A DNA stretch of 64,000 nucleotides, taken from the NCBI RefSeq assembly GCF_900102335.1, contig NZ_FNBM01000002.1, positions 62,001 to 126,000 on the forward strand, in the 5' to 3' direction. The notes beneath the pieces are model-generated. The model had not been told where the DNA came from, searched no databases, and saw nothing but the letters and a program-made list of their open reading frames with translations. Shown piece by piece: positions 42,478-50,113 of the stretch. The first letter of the stretch is position 1; the number at the start of each line of letters is the position of its first letter. Position numbers and translations under genes: made by a program. The stretch comes from Phytopseudomonas seleniipraecipitans. GTDB lineage: Bacteria > Pseudomonadota > Gammaproteobacteria > Pseudomonadales > Pseudomonadaceae.

Positions 42478-45240
42478 TCATGCGGCGGCCTCCTGCACGT
42501 GGTCCCACTTGTCCACGTGCCAGCCCGCCTTTCGGGCCCGCGCGCGCCACTCGAGCACATGCGCGCCCAGCGCGGCCGCCTTAGTGGATGGTGGCAGGAA
42601 GGACTCCTCATCCTTCGGAAAGCAGAACGCCGAGAAGCGCCGCGTATTGCGATCCGTCCACGGAATCGCCCGCGTCTTGTCCAAACCCATCGTCGTGATG
42701 AACAGCGAGAACTTCGTCTGGCTCATCGCGTGTTCCTTGTTGCGCTGGCACCATTCAAGGAACAACGCATACAAGTCGCTGCTCAAGCAGCCGCCCCACA
42801 ACCCCGGCCCAAACTCACCGAGCCGCCACAGGTGCATGAACGTCTGCCACGGCGCCCGGCTCAACGCCACCAGGCGATCGCGCGCAGGCGTAACCGGCGG
42901 CTTCGTCTGCGGGTCGAACTCGCCCAGGTCATACGCCAGCAGCCAGGCGTAGAACGCCTCAACGCCGCCGTGATCCAGCTCATGCTTGATCGCCTTCTGC
43001 CGCTCGGGCGATAGCTTCTCCTCCGGCCACATCACCAGGAATCGCCGGTCGCTATCACTGATCGGCCACGGCACGATCTCGTTCGAGAGAAACACCGCAT
43101 TCATGTGCGACGCCTCCTCCCACCCGTTCACGAACTTCGACTCGATGCGCACCGTCTGCCCGGTGATCAACTGCTTGATCTTCCCCACCTGGTTGTACTT
43201 CTGGTCGCGGCTCACAACCTCCTCGAACACAGCCCACATCTTCCCGCTCTGCCAGGCGTTGAACGAACCCTCCAGCTGCGTCTGCCCCACCGTCGCCGAA
43301 TACTGGCCATAGATGCGCCCCATGATCACCGAGAACAACAGGCTCTTACCCGAACCCTCAGTGGTCGAATGCATCAGCACCGCCGTGTCCATCTTCGCGC
43401 CCGTGTGCTGCAGCGGGTACGCCAGAAAGCGCCCCAGCCACTGCGCCGCATCCTCAGCGTGGTTGCACAGGAACGACACCAGCCAGATCAGGTTCTCGCA
43501 CGCCGCATCGTCGCGCTTCGGCTCCAGCGGCAAACCCTCGAACGTGTTGATGTACACCTCAGGGTCATGCGTCATCGTCGGGTCGAACACAATGTGGTTC
43601 ATGTCCACCACGCGCCGGTCCGGGCTGTTCAGCCACAGGCTGTACGCATCGCCCAGGGCCATCTTCACCGCGCCCTCGGCAATGCGCCGCTTCTTCGCGT
43701 AGTCCCAGGCATCCTTCGTCCCGTCGATGTACACATAGCGCGTCATCATCGGCATCGAGAAATCGCCCAGCGCCTTGCCGGCCAGCGCCTGGGTGCGCTC
43801 GTTATCCTTTACCCACTCCTCGCTCACCCGCTTCTTGCGCTTATCGGTGACCGCCTCCCACTCCTTGAAGGCCTCCTTCCCGATGTGCGCAATGAAGCCC
43901 GACTTCTTGATCTTCTTCGCCGCATCGATATCCCACACATGCGTGGTGCCCTCGATCAACGCATACCGGCGCAGCAGCCAGGCCAGCGAGAAGCCTCCCC
44001 CCGCACCCCCGGTGTCAGTGGTGCCGGGCTCGCCATCGGCCTCAGCGTCAGATGGGGCCGGGGGAAGGTCATCAGCCTGCGGCGGCAACTCAGGCGCAGC
44101 GTCTACCGGCGGGGCATCCGCCTGTGGCCCGCTCTGCTTCACCACCTGCTTGCGCTGGCTCGCATGGTCCAGGCCCAGCAATTTCGCCGCCGCCTTCATC
44201 GCCGCCTTGTTGTCACCGTTGTGCTCGAGGAGGCAGAACACATCGAACGGGTCATTCCAGTGCCCATTTGCCAACGGGTCAGCGCCGTGGTGCGAATACA
44301 CCCGGCCCTCCTCGTTGATCGAGATACCCGGCAGCCCCGTCGAACTCCCCGCATACAGCCACTTCTTCCCGCGCTTGATGTAACCGGCTGCCTGCAACAG
44401 GCCCGCAGCGTCATACGCCCGGTTGTAGGCGTCGATCACCGACTCGCCCTTGCCAGCTGATCCGGTCGCCGCGGGCGCCTTCTTCTTCGCTGCCGGCTCC
44501 GGCGCTTTAACCGCCCACGGGCAGGCGTCCAACGCCATGCGCTTGAACACCTCCCAGTTGGTCCAGATGTTCACCAGGTCGCGGGGCAACTCCGCGAATG
44601 CATCGCCGGTCGGCGCCGTACGCCAGGTGTAAGGCTGGCCAGTACCCGGGTGGATCGATGGCGGCAGCACGTCCTGCACATCGCCGCCGCGCAGCTCGAA
44701 CACCGTCACCGGCGCGAGCTGCTTCGCCTTCGCCTGCATTTCGGCTTCCAGCGTCTTGTCGCCGATATCCTTCGCCCGTTTCAGCGCCTTCACGGCCAGC
44801 TTATGCTTCGAGCCGTCCGGGTCATCAGGGTTTGGCCACACCAATGAATGCCGGCTGAACTCGCAACCCGCCGGCACGCCGAACATGATGCGGAAGCGCT
44901 CCGGGTTGCCCACGCTTGTCGCGTGCTCCGCCGCCACGCTATCCAGGTCCATGCCCAACAAGTCGCTCAGAATCTGGCGCGTCCACTCCACGTGGTCCAC
45001 ATCCAGCGAGCAAACGCCGCTCGCACCGAGCAATACACCCATGTTCTGCCTGGGGTGCTTCGTCCAGTGCGCCTCGGCCTTTGCCGCGTCCGTGATGTAA
45101 CCGCCGGGCTTGTTCCAGCCCTTGCCGGTCGGGCCCTTCTCGCCGTCAGGGATCGGCACCAGGGCCAGATTGAACGATTCGATATAGCGACGTGCCCAGG
45201 CAGCGATGGGGGCCGGGGAAGGTGATGGAGCCTTGGTCAT
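42478..45240 (-). CDS. Bifunctional primase-polymerase / SF3 helicase replication protein
   Basis: 920 residues from the ATG at 45240 (GGGGG upstream). The N-terminal prim-pol domain (about 5-240) contains ALVPIPDGEKGPTGKGWNKPGG, GVCSLDVDHVEW (catalytic-type Asp-x-Asp) and DVLPPSIHPGTGQPYTWR. After a Pro/Asp-rich linker (about 380-420) a D5/DUF5906-type helicase follows, with Walker A TEGSGKSLL and Walker B-like KMWAVFEEVVSRD. Starts phage DNA synthesis; likely to act at the adjacent repeats. Cotranscribed with cII-traR-P-loop genes. Confidence 0.88.
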   Translation of the reverse strand: MTKAPSPSPAPIAAWARRYIESFNLALVPIPDGEKGPTGKGWNKPGGYITDAAKAEAHWTKHPRQNMGVLLGASGVCSLDVDHVEWTRQILSDLLGMDLDSVAAEHATSVGNPERFRIMFGVPAGCEFSRHSLVWPNPDDPDGSKHKLAVKALKRAKDIGDKTLEAEMQAKAKQLAPVTVFELRGGDVQDVLPPSIHPGTGQPYTWRTAPTGDAFAELPRDLVNIWTNWEVFKRMALDACPWAVKAPEPAAKKKAPAATGSAGKGESVIDAYNRAYDAAGLLQAAGYIKRGKKWLYAGSSTGLPGISINEEGRVYSHHGADPLANGHWNDPFDVFCLLEHNGDNKAAMKAAAKLLGLDHASQRKQVVKQSGPQADAPPVDAAPELPPQADDLPPAPSDAEADGEPGTTDTGGAGGGFSLAWLLRRYALIEGTTHVWDIDAAKKIKKSGFIAHIGKEAFKEWEAVTDKRKKRVSEEWVKDNERTQALAGKALGDFSMPMMTRYVYIDGTKDAWDYAKKRRIAEGAVKMALGDAYSLWLNSPDRRVVDMNHIVFDPTMTHDPEVYINTFEGLPLEPKRDDAACENLIWLVSFLCNHAEDAAQWLGRFLAYPLQHTGAKMDTAVLMHSTTEGSGKSLLFSVIMGRIYGQYSATVGQTQLEGSFNAWQSGKMWAVFEEVVSRDQKYNQVGKIKQLITGQTVRIESKFVNGWEEASHMNAVFLSNEIVPWPISDSDRRFLVMWPEEKLSPERQKAIKHELDHGGVEAFYAWLLAYDLGEFDPQTKPPVTPARDRLVALSRAPWQTFMHLWRLGEFGPGLWGGCLSSDLYALFLEWCQRNKEHAMSQTKFSLFITTMGLDKTRAIPWTDRNTRRFSAFCFPKDEESFLPPSTKAAALGAHVLEWRARARKAGWHVDKWDHVQEAAA

Positions 45241-45274
45241 TCGCACGCCCCCATGCAACTGCTGAACAGGGCGC

Positions 45275-45502
45275 TCAAGCGGCCGACATCAGCTCCATTG
45301 CGGCTGCGAGCGAAAACACCTGATACGCCAGCCCCAAGCCGGCGCCATCCAGACTGGTAAGCGCCAAGTCCCCCGGTAAAAGAGGAGCCTTGCCGTCCCA
45401 CTCCTCCACCACCCGGACACAGCCGAGCGACTTCAGCAAGTCCGCTGCACACAAACTCTTGCCTATGCCTTGCGGCGCGATGATGATCACAGGCTTGCTC
45501 AT
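45275..45502 (-). CDS. Minimal P-loop protein
   Basis: 75 residues from the ATG at 45502 (GAGGTG upstream): MSKPVIIIAPQGIGKSLCAADLLKSLGCVRVVEEWDGKAPLLPGDLALTS..., with Walker A APQGIGKS and a strand pattern like a truncated AAA/P-loop fold. Its first 45 residues resemble the C-terminal part of the 247-residue protein at 51008 (QGPQGCGKTLNAARIAKALGLSKIVDNW). No Walker B is obvious. May be an accessory of the primase or packaging; unknown. Confidence 0.6.
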   Translation of the reverse strand: MSKPVIIIAPQGIGKSLCAADLLKSLGCVRVVEEWDGKAPLLPGDLALTSLDGAGLGLAYQVFSLAAAMELMSAA

Positions 45503-45527
45503 GGAACACCTCATTGGAGAGAACAGG

Positions 45528-45851
45528 ATGTTGAAGGACGAACTGCGACATACCCACTTCCTTTACTGCATTGATCGCCAAGCAGACGGCAGCTACGTGC
45601 TGCTGAATCGCAACTACAAGCCGCTGGGCTTCATGACCGGCGAGTACGTCCAATATGGAGAACATCCCGTTGGGGTAAAGCTGAAGGAGCTTGGCCCGAG
45701 GGACGCCGCGAAGATCAGCTACCGGGGTGACGAGAGCCTTGAACGCATCTACCTGTATAACGATGGGTGCATCCCCACGGACGGAGCGGCCAACATGAAG
45801 GCCTACCTGGACCGCCTCGGAAAGGTGATGAAACTCGGCATTTCTGACTGA
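45528..45851 (+). CDS. Hypothetical phage protein on the opposite strand
   Basis: 107 residues from the ATG at 45528 (GGAGAGAACAGG upstream): MLKDELRHTHFLYCIDRQADGSYVLLNRNYKPLGFMTGEYVQYGEHPVGVKLKELGPRDAAKISYRGDESLERIYLYNDGCIPTDGAANMKAYLDRLGKVMKLGISD. Looks like a compact alpha/beta domain. Its start is 25 bp from that of the divergent P-loop gene. No family recognised; not part of the leftward operon. Confidence 0.65.
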   Translation: MLKDELRHTHFLYCIDRQADGSYVLLNRNYKPLGFMTGEYVQYGEHPVGVKLKELGPRDAAKISYRGDESLERIYLYNDGCIPTDGAANMKAYLDRLGKVMKLGISD

Positions 45852-45870
45852 CTGAAGCGATGGGTGGTGC

Positions 45871-46086
45871 TTAGGCACGCCGCACCTCCCTGCGCGCTTG
45901 GCAGTACACACAACGCTCGCAGCCTGGTACTGCCAGGCGCCGCGCTGCTGGAATAGCCACACCGCAGTCATCGCAGTATTCAGCACTGATCGTGTAAGCC
46001 GGCGCCTGCTTGCGCTGTAGGGCCAGGATCGCCCCGGCCCGCATCTGTTCTTCCCGCTCGCTCGCGAGGTCGAGGTCATCAGCCAT
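45871..46086 (-). CDS. TraR/DksA-family C4 zinc-finger protein
   Basis: 71 residues: an N-terminal helical part (MADDLDLASEREEQMRAGAILALQRKQ) and the TraR/DksA zinc finger CDDCGVAIPAARRLAVPGCERCVYCQ. Short, like phage and plasmid TraR. Such proteins bind the RNA polymerase secondary channel and can alter promoter choice. Overlaps the CII-like gene by 8 bp. Confidence 0.85.
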   Translation of the reverse strand: MADDLDLASEREEQMRAGAILALQRKQAPAYTISAEYCDDCGVAIPAARRLAVPGCERCVYCQARREVRRA

Positions 46087-46564
46087 GGCTGCGGCCCTCC
46101 ATCGCTTCGCGCGCGCCGGCCATGATGCCCAGCAGCTTGCCGATCAGCGCATAGCCGTGCTCCTCCAGCGTGGCCACCTCGGCAGCGTTCCACTGGTTGT
46201 CGGCCGCGCCACCCACCAGGCTGCCGACGAACTTCCCCTCTTTCTCCAGCAGGCGGCTCAGCTGCAGCAGCGCATCCTGGCTGGCCTGCACCGGCTTTGG
46301 CTGGTACGTCACCACGCCATACACCTGCTCGAACCACTCACGCACGGCCGGGCCGCGGGCAAGCTCAACCACGCGGGCAAGCTGCATCGTGTTCAGGTGG
46401 TGCTCAGGGTAGGAACTGGAGAGGCGCTTCTGGAAAGGGCCATAAGGCTCCTCGAGGATGGCGCAAACGGCCGTGTGGCCGCCGTGGAAGTGGCGGCAAT
46501 CCAGATCGATCGCCGCCGCGAGCGAGCGCACCGGCCCACCCGTTGTTGCTGTGCTTGTGCTCAT
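46079..46564 (-). CDS. Phage regulatory CII (YmfL/CP76-type) protein
   Basis: 161 residues: LAAAIDLDCRHFHGGHTAVCAILEEPYGPFQKRLSSSYPEHHLNTMQLARVVELARGPAVREWFEQVYGVV..., which matches the pattern of the phage CII (CP76) regulators: a helix-turn-helix core and LVVELARG segment. In lambdoid prophages cII gene follows cro in the leftward/rightward early operon, as here. May help establish lysogeny. Confidence 0.7.
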   Translation of the reverse strand: MSTSTATTGGPVRSLAAAIDLDCRHFHGGHTAVCAILEEPYGPFQKRLSSSYPEHHLNTMQLARVVELARGPAVREWFEQVYGVVTYQPKPVQASQDALLQLSRLLEKEGKFVGSLVGGAADNQWNAAEVATLEEHGYALIGKLLGIMAGAREAMEGRSHG

Positions 46565-46896
46565 TGGTAGTAAACCCCGCGAACTACCATAGCCACGGCG
46601 TCGGGGTATCCCCTATTCTATGGCTACAGCGCCCAACACCCTCAGTCATTGCTGTGCCTCGGGGTGTTGGATGTTGAGGCGGAGCGGTTGGTAGCCGCTC
46701 AACCGGAACGCCGAAACCAGGGTTGAACTTTCACGAGGAACGCCCTGTGTTTTGGCCTCTATTTCACCTGCCGCCGAGGCGTCAGGTTTGTTGCTCTTGG
46801 GCTACTTGCCCGGTGCCGGCTCTGGCTCGTTGGTAGCTCACCTGAGCCGGCGCCACCCCCCGTATTACTAATCTGCTGTGCCAGGGGTGGGGTGAT
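46565..46896. other. Gene-free region between cro-like and CII-like genes with several inverted repeats
   Basis: 332 bp. Three hairpins: CCAACACCC/GGGTGTTGG (46633-46641 with 46662-46670), GAGCGG/CCGCTC (46682-46700) and GGTGCCGGCTC/GAGCCGGCGCC (46812-46854, one mismatch). The motif GTTGGTAGC occurs twice near them. The place corresponds to the nut/tR1 region of lambda. A small RNA, terminator or antitermination leader is possible. No open frame here has credible coding features. Confidence 0.4.
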
Positions 46897-47157
46897 TCAT
46901 GCGGCTTGCGAGCCCGAGTAGAGCAACTGCTCCTCGGCCACACCGAAATGCTGGAGAACCTCCGGGATGCTCACTGCTCCTTGGCTTTCATGAGCCAATG
47001 CGAGCAACAGCCGGAAGCGTGGTTCTTTCCGGGCGTACAGCACATGAACTTTCATGTATCCGATGGTCACGTTGCACCGCTGCGCGTATTCGCAGAGCGG
47101 GTTGCCCTCCGGCGCCTTGGGATTATCGATTGAACGGATGTAATCACTGAGTTTCAT
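46897..47157 (-). CDS. Cro-like / YdaS-type transcriptional regulator
   Basis: 86 residues: MKLSDYIRSIDNPKAPEGNPLCEYAQRCNVTIGYMKVHVLYARKEPRFRLLLALAHESQGAVSIPEVLQHFGVAEEQLL, with a helix-turn-helix like the Cro/CI family (CEYAQRCNVTIGYMKV) and a C-terminal HTH-like segment. GAGGTG precedes the ATG. Divergent from the repressor, with operators between them: the cro position. Confidence 0.75.
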   Translation of the reverse strand: MKLSDYIRSIDNPKAPEGNPLCEYAQRCNVTIGYMKVHVLYARKEPRFRLLLALAHESQGAVSIPEVLQHFGVAEEQLLYSGSQAA

Positions 47158-47180
47158 GGGTCACCTCTGACGCAGATTCT

Positions 47181-47243
47181 TACCCATCGGGTATTGCTTT
47201 GCAATAGCCAACGGGCACTTACCCATCAGGTAACCGATAGGCG
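47181..47243. promoter_or_regulatory. Operator cluster between cro-like and repressor genes
   Basis: TACCCATCGGGTA (47181-47193), TAGCCAACGGGCA (47205-47217), TACCCATCAGGTA (47220-47232) and a weaker copy at 47231-47243 share the form TACCC-N3-GGGTA. A different perfect palindrome, TATTGC-TTT-GCAATA (47192-47206), lies between. On the minus strand TTGCAA and TAAGAAT, 16 bp apart, could be the cro promoter, with the first operator between them. CI would bind the TACCC boxes; Cro may bind the other. Confidence 0.7.
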
Positions 47244-47254
47244 AAAATTCAAGG

Positions 47255-47938
47255 ATGAAAAAATTACCCACCATTCCCGAAATCCGTCACGCCAACCTGC
47301 GCCGCGAAATGGGCACGCGCCCCCTTTCAGTGGCCGAACTGGCGCGACAGCTTGAAAAAGAAACCAGCCAGGTAGGCCAATTTGCGGGGCCTACTCGCCA
47401 CAAGGGTATTGGCGATGACATGGCTCGACAGATCGAGGAGGTGCTCGGCCTGAGCCCATACGACCTCGACATACCCGCCACAGCACTGACGCTGGCGGCA
47501 AGCGCAGGTACGTACAAGGTCGATGCCTGGCCTGTTGGCATACCTAAAGGGAAGCTACCGGTCGTAGGCGTTACAGCCGCGGGAGCAGCTATGGATATCA
47601 TCGATCTTTACCAGCCTGGCACAGCCGAAGAATGGCTTGACGCACCCGGCAACCCTACACCCAACGCCTTCATCCTCAAGCTCGACGGCTTCTCCATGCA
47701 GCCCAAATTCTGGAGCGGCGACAAGGTGCTTATCGAGCCCTCTCTTGAGTGGAAGGCCGGCGACTTCGTGTTCGCCAAAAAAGCCGACCACACCGCCGGC
47801 ACTTTTAAGAAGCTGATCGAAGAAGACGGCAGGCTATTCCTGTTCGCCCTCAACGAAGACTTCAAGCCGCGCATCCAAGAAATTGACGATACCTGGATGA
47901 TCGTAGGCAAGGCGACATGGCGATTCGATCAACTCTAA
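47255..47938 (+). CDS. Phage repressor, CI/LexA-type with S24 self-cleavage domain
   Basis: 227 residues. The N-terminal part (about 1-75) is a helix-turn-helix DNA-binding domain (LSVAELARQLEKETSQVGQFAGPTRHKGIGDDMARQIEEVLGL). The S24 peptidase has the cleavage site VTAAGAAM (Ala109-Gly110), nucleophile Ser147 in LDGFSMQP and catalytic Lys near 185 (TFKKL). RecA-dependent cleavage would induce the prophage. Ribosome-binding is weak (AAGG next to the ATG), usual for a maintenance repressor. Operators lie on both sides. Confidence 0.9.
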   Translation: MKKLPTIPEIRHANLRREMGTRPLSVAELARQLEKETSQVGQFAGPTRHKGIGDDMARQIEEVLGLSPYDLDIPATALTLAASAGTYKVDAWPVGIPKGKLPVVGVTAAGAAMDIIDLYQPGTAEEWLDAPGNPTPNAFILKLDGFSMQPKFWSGDKVLIEPSLEWKAGDFVFAKKADHTAGTFKKLIEEDGRLFLFALNEDFKPRIQEIDDTWMIVGKATWRFDQL

Positions 47939-47942
47939 AAAA

Positions 47943-47982
47943 TACCCGATAGGTATTTACTCCAATACCCGACAGGGATAAT
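47943..47982 (+). promoter_or_regulatory. Rightward early promoter with repressor operators
   Basis: TACCCGATAGGTA (47943-47955) and TACCCGACAGGGA (47966-47978) match the operator form seen at 47181-47243. TTTACT (47956-47961) and GATAAT (47977-47982) could be the -35 and -10, 15 bp apart. CI bound here would block the operon starting at 48017, as OL does in lambda. Confidence 0.65.
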
Positions 47983-48016
47983 CTCTGCCGTACCCACCTA
48001 CCAAGGGCGTACGGCA

Positions 48017-48214
48017 ATGAATCAGGCACAGCACAGCAAACCCCGCTGCCCGGTGGTCATCCACCCGGCAGCCGCATCTAACCCCACCATCGTTCGCAGC
48101 ATCCAGCAGGCTACCGGCCAACTGGTGATGATCGTCTGCGGCCGCCCACAACTGCGCAGCACCACCCTGCCCGCCTTTGAAGACTTCAGCGGCTATGAAG
48201 GGGGTGCGGCATGA
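48017..48214 (+). CDS. Small hypothetical protein, first gene of the early operon
   Basis: 65 residues (MNQAQHSKPRCPVVIHPAAASNPTIVRSIQQATGQLVMIVCGRPQLRSTTLPAFEDFSGYEGGAA). No family recognised. Starts 35 bp after the operator-promoter and overlaps the next gene by 4 bp. Confidence 0.6.
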   Translation: MNQAQHSKPRCPVVIHPAAASNPTIVRSIQQATGQLVMIVCGRPQLRSTTLPAFEDFSGYEGGAA

Positions 48215-48741
48215 TCCTGCTCATCACATCGCTCTCCCTGGGCGTACTCCGCGGCGCTCTCAACTTCGGTGGCAACGCGGTGATCAAGCTGGCCCGCGTC
48301 GGCGATCCCAATCAGCAACTGAGCATGGACATCAACGTCGAGCTCGTTGACCACATGGTTCGGCTCCGTATCGCCGCAGGCGAAACCACCGGCGAGATCA
48401 AGCTGGCACCGGGCCAAGTGGGCTACCTCAAGGCGGCGGTGACGTTTATCGAAGATGTCGCCAACGGCCGTATCGAAACCGCCAGCCAAGCAGAGCCTGC
48501 GGCCAGCAGCGGCACCATCCAGCTCACCACTTGCGACGAGCGCACCCTGCGCACCGTATGCCGTACTGGCGGGCACACCGCCCTCAGCAGCGGCACGGTC
48601 GTCACCGTTCACGCCAGCGAGAATCAGAGCCTGCGCACTGGCATTGCCGTGCACGGCGCCCGCACGCACTTGGTCAGCGGCAGCGCGCAAGACGTCTACC
48701 TCTCGCTCGCCGAGCACATCCAGCAGCTGATAGCAGCCTGA
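48211..48741 (+). CDS. Hypothetical early phage protein
   Basis: 176 residues. An N-terminal hydrophobic stretch (MILLITSLSLGVLRGALNFGGNAVIKLARVGDPN) may be a buried helix; the rest is beta-rich (DINVELVDHMVRLRIAAGETTGEIKLAPGQVGYLKAAVTFIEDVANGRIE). Function unknown. Start overlaps the preceding stop as ATGA. Confidence 0.6.
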   Translation: MILLITSLSLGVLRGALNFGGNAVIKLARVGDPNQQLSMDINVELVDHMVRLRIAAGETTGEIKLAPGQVGYLKAAVTFIEDVANGRIETASQAEPAASSGTIQLTTCDERTLRTVCRTGGHTALSSGTVVTVHASENQSLRTGIAVHGARTHLVSGSAQDVYLSLAEHIQQLIAA

Positions 48742-48751
48742 GGGAACCGCC

Positions 48752-49042
48752 ATGAACCGCGACCTCAAAGCCACAGCCCAGGTACTGGGCCTGCGTGACC
48801 GCGAATTGCGGGCACGCCTGCGTGAACTGCGCCTGCTCACCAACGCTGGCGAGCTGCTCATTGGCCCGCGCACCGAGGGCCGCCTGTTCGTCGACCCGCG
48901 TAGCCGCTGGAACAAGCGTTTCCAAACCTACAGCCACTACGGCGTGGTCATGACCACCGAAGCCGGCGTGGCCTGGCTGGCCGAGCAGCTCGGCATAACC
49001 GTTACCACAATGCCGCCGCGTCAGGCAGGGAGCCCAGCATGA
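48752..49042 (+). CDS. Stand-alone KilAC-like (antirepressor C-terminal) domain protein
   Basis: 96 residues (MNRDLKATAQVLGLRDRELRARLRELRLLTNAGELLIGPRTEGRLFVDPRSRWNKRFQTYSHYGVVMTTEAGVAWLAEQLGI), matching the C-terminal DNA-binding domain of phage antirepressors (ATAQVLGLRxRxLRxxLRExxLL...YGVVxxTxxGxxWL). Its N-terminal Bro/KilA domain is absent. Possible regulatory role in the early operon. Confidence 0.7.
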   Translation: MNRDLKATAQVLGLRDRELRARLRELRLLTNAGELLIGPRTEGRLFVDPRSRWNKRFQTYSHYGVVMTTEAGVAWLAEQLGITVTTMPPRQAGSPA

Positions 49043-49398
49043 GCAATAGCCCAATCAGCCACGCCATCGGCGCCCTCAAGCTGGCCAGCGTGCACGTCGA
49101 GCACCCCACCGCCCTCAGCGGGCAGACGCTTCTCGCCACCAGCGTTGAGGCCATCCAACGCCTCAATGCCGCCTACCCGCACCGCGAAGAGCTCGGCCGG
49201 CTTTACGCCGAGCTGGTGCGCGTTACACCACGCGGCCACCTGCCCTACGTGTCGCTGGAGGCCAATGACCAAGCGCCATACCTGGCAATCATCACCAACG
49301 CCGCAGGCGAAGTGGTTCACCGCCAACGCGGCAAAACCATCGAAGGCCTCGTGCAACTGGTCGCCACCCGCTTCGAACCACCGCAGGCCAAGGCATGA
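49039..49398 (+). CDS. Hypothetical early phage protein
   Basis: 119 residues (MSNSPISHAIGALKLASVHVEHPTALSGQTLLATSVEAIQRLNAAYPHREELGRLYAELVRVTPRGHLPYVSLEANDQAPYLAIITNAAGEVVHRQRGKTIEGLVQLVATRFEPPQAKA), alpha/beta, no recognised domain. Overlaps both neighbours by 4 bp. Confidence 0.6.
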   Translation: MSNSPISHAIGALKLASVHVEHPTALSGQTLLATSVEAIQRLNAAYPHREELGRLYAELVRVTPRGHLPYVSLEANDQAPYLAIITNAAGEVVHRQRGKTIEGLVQLVATRFEPPQAKA

Positions 49399-49670
49399 CA
49401 CCGCCAAACCCGCAGCCAGCCATCACCACGCTGGAGCAACTGCGCCAACGTTACGCGGCCAACTACATCACCGCCGAGCAGCTGCTGGCCGACCACCTAC
49501 CGCACATCAGCAGCGTGCAGCACCTGCGCCGCAAAATCCGCGAAGGCAAGTTGCACCTGCAGCTCTGGCAGCTGGACGCCAGTTCCAAGCGCAGCCCCTG
49601 GGTCATCTACCTGCCCCAGCTCGCCACCTGGCTCGACCGCCAGGCAGAACACGCCGCCAACGCGGCATAA
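49395..49670 (+). CDS. PrtN-like (pyocin activator family) protein
   Basis: 91 residues: ITTLEQLRQRYAANYITAEQLLADHLPHISSVQHLRRKIREGKLHLQLWQLDASSKRSPWVIYLPQLATWLDRQAEHAANAA. The helical order and the segments I(R/T)xGxLxLxLxxLxxSxKxPxxVxLxxLAxxLD resemble PrtN, which activates pyocin genes in Pseudomonas. The match is by eye and needs a profile search. Starts overlapping the previous gene. Confidence 0.5.
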   Translation: MTPPNPQPAITTLEQLRQRYAANYITAEQLLADHLPHISSVQHLRRKIREGKLHLQLWQLDASSKRSPWVIYLPQLATWLDRQAEHAANAA

Positions 49671-49709
49671 CCGGCCCCACCAAGGCCAGCAACCGAGAGG
49701 CACAGCACC

Positions 49710-50054
49710 ATGAAAGCAACCGATAGCACCGAGTTCATCAACTCACTTAACGCGGGCGTGTTCGCCCAGCAGTTGGGCCGCGCTCTGTCCGATGTCGCCG
49801 CGGGCGTGGTCGACCACGGCAAAGAGGGCACCGTCACCCTTACCTTCAAGCTCAAGCAGATCGCCCAAAGCAACCAGGTGAACGTCAGCCACAAGCTGGA
49901 CTACGCCCAGCCCACCAAACGCGGCAAGAAGCGCGAAGACACCACCCTCGACACGCCGCTCTACGTCACCCCAGAAGGCCTGCAGCTGTTCCAGACCAAC
50001 CCCACCGCCCAGCTCTTCAAAGAGAAAGACACGCCGGTTCACGCCCGCGACTGA
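49710..50054 (+). CDS. Hypothetical phage protein
   Basis: 114 residues (MKATDSTEFINSLNAGVFAQQLGRALSDVAAGVVDHGKEGTVTLTFKLKQIAQSNQVNVSHKLDYAQPTKRGKKREDTTLDTPLYVTPEGLQLFQTNPTAQLFKEK). The pattern resembles phage proteins encoded next to DUF2303 genes, and the DUF2303 gene follows here. Possibly a ssDNA- or recombination-associated factor; unknown. Confidence 0.65.
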   Translation: MKATDSTEFINSLNAGVFAQQLGRALSDVAAGVVDHGKEGTVTLTFKLKQIAQSNQVNVSHKLDYAQPTKRGKKREDTTLDTPLYVTPEGLQLFQTNPTAQLFKEKDTPVHARD

Positions 50055-50113
50055 TCCGCAGCACAGCCGCAACCACCGCCGTACCCATTAATTGAATAGC
50101 TAGGAATCAACCC

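Noticed and set aside
42134..42550. Minus-strand frame of 138 codons over the iteron region
   Set aside because: Peptide is a low-complexity product of the CCCAACACAC repeats; it starts inside the primase gene.
43105..44460. Plus-strand frame of 451 codons opposite the primase gene
   Set aside because: Antisense shadow; the primase has clear prim-pol and helicase motifs.
45237..46337. Minus-strand frame of 366 codons across the TraR-like and P-loop genes
   Set aside because: It overlaps well-supported genes in another frame and on the other strand and has no recognisable domain.
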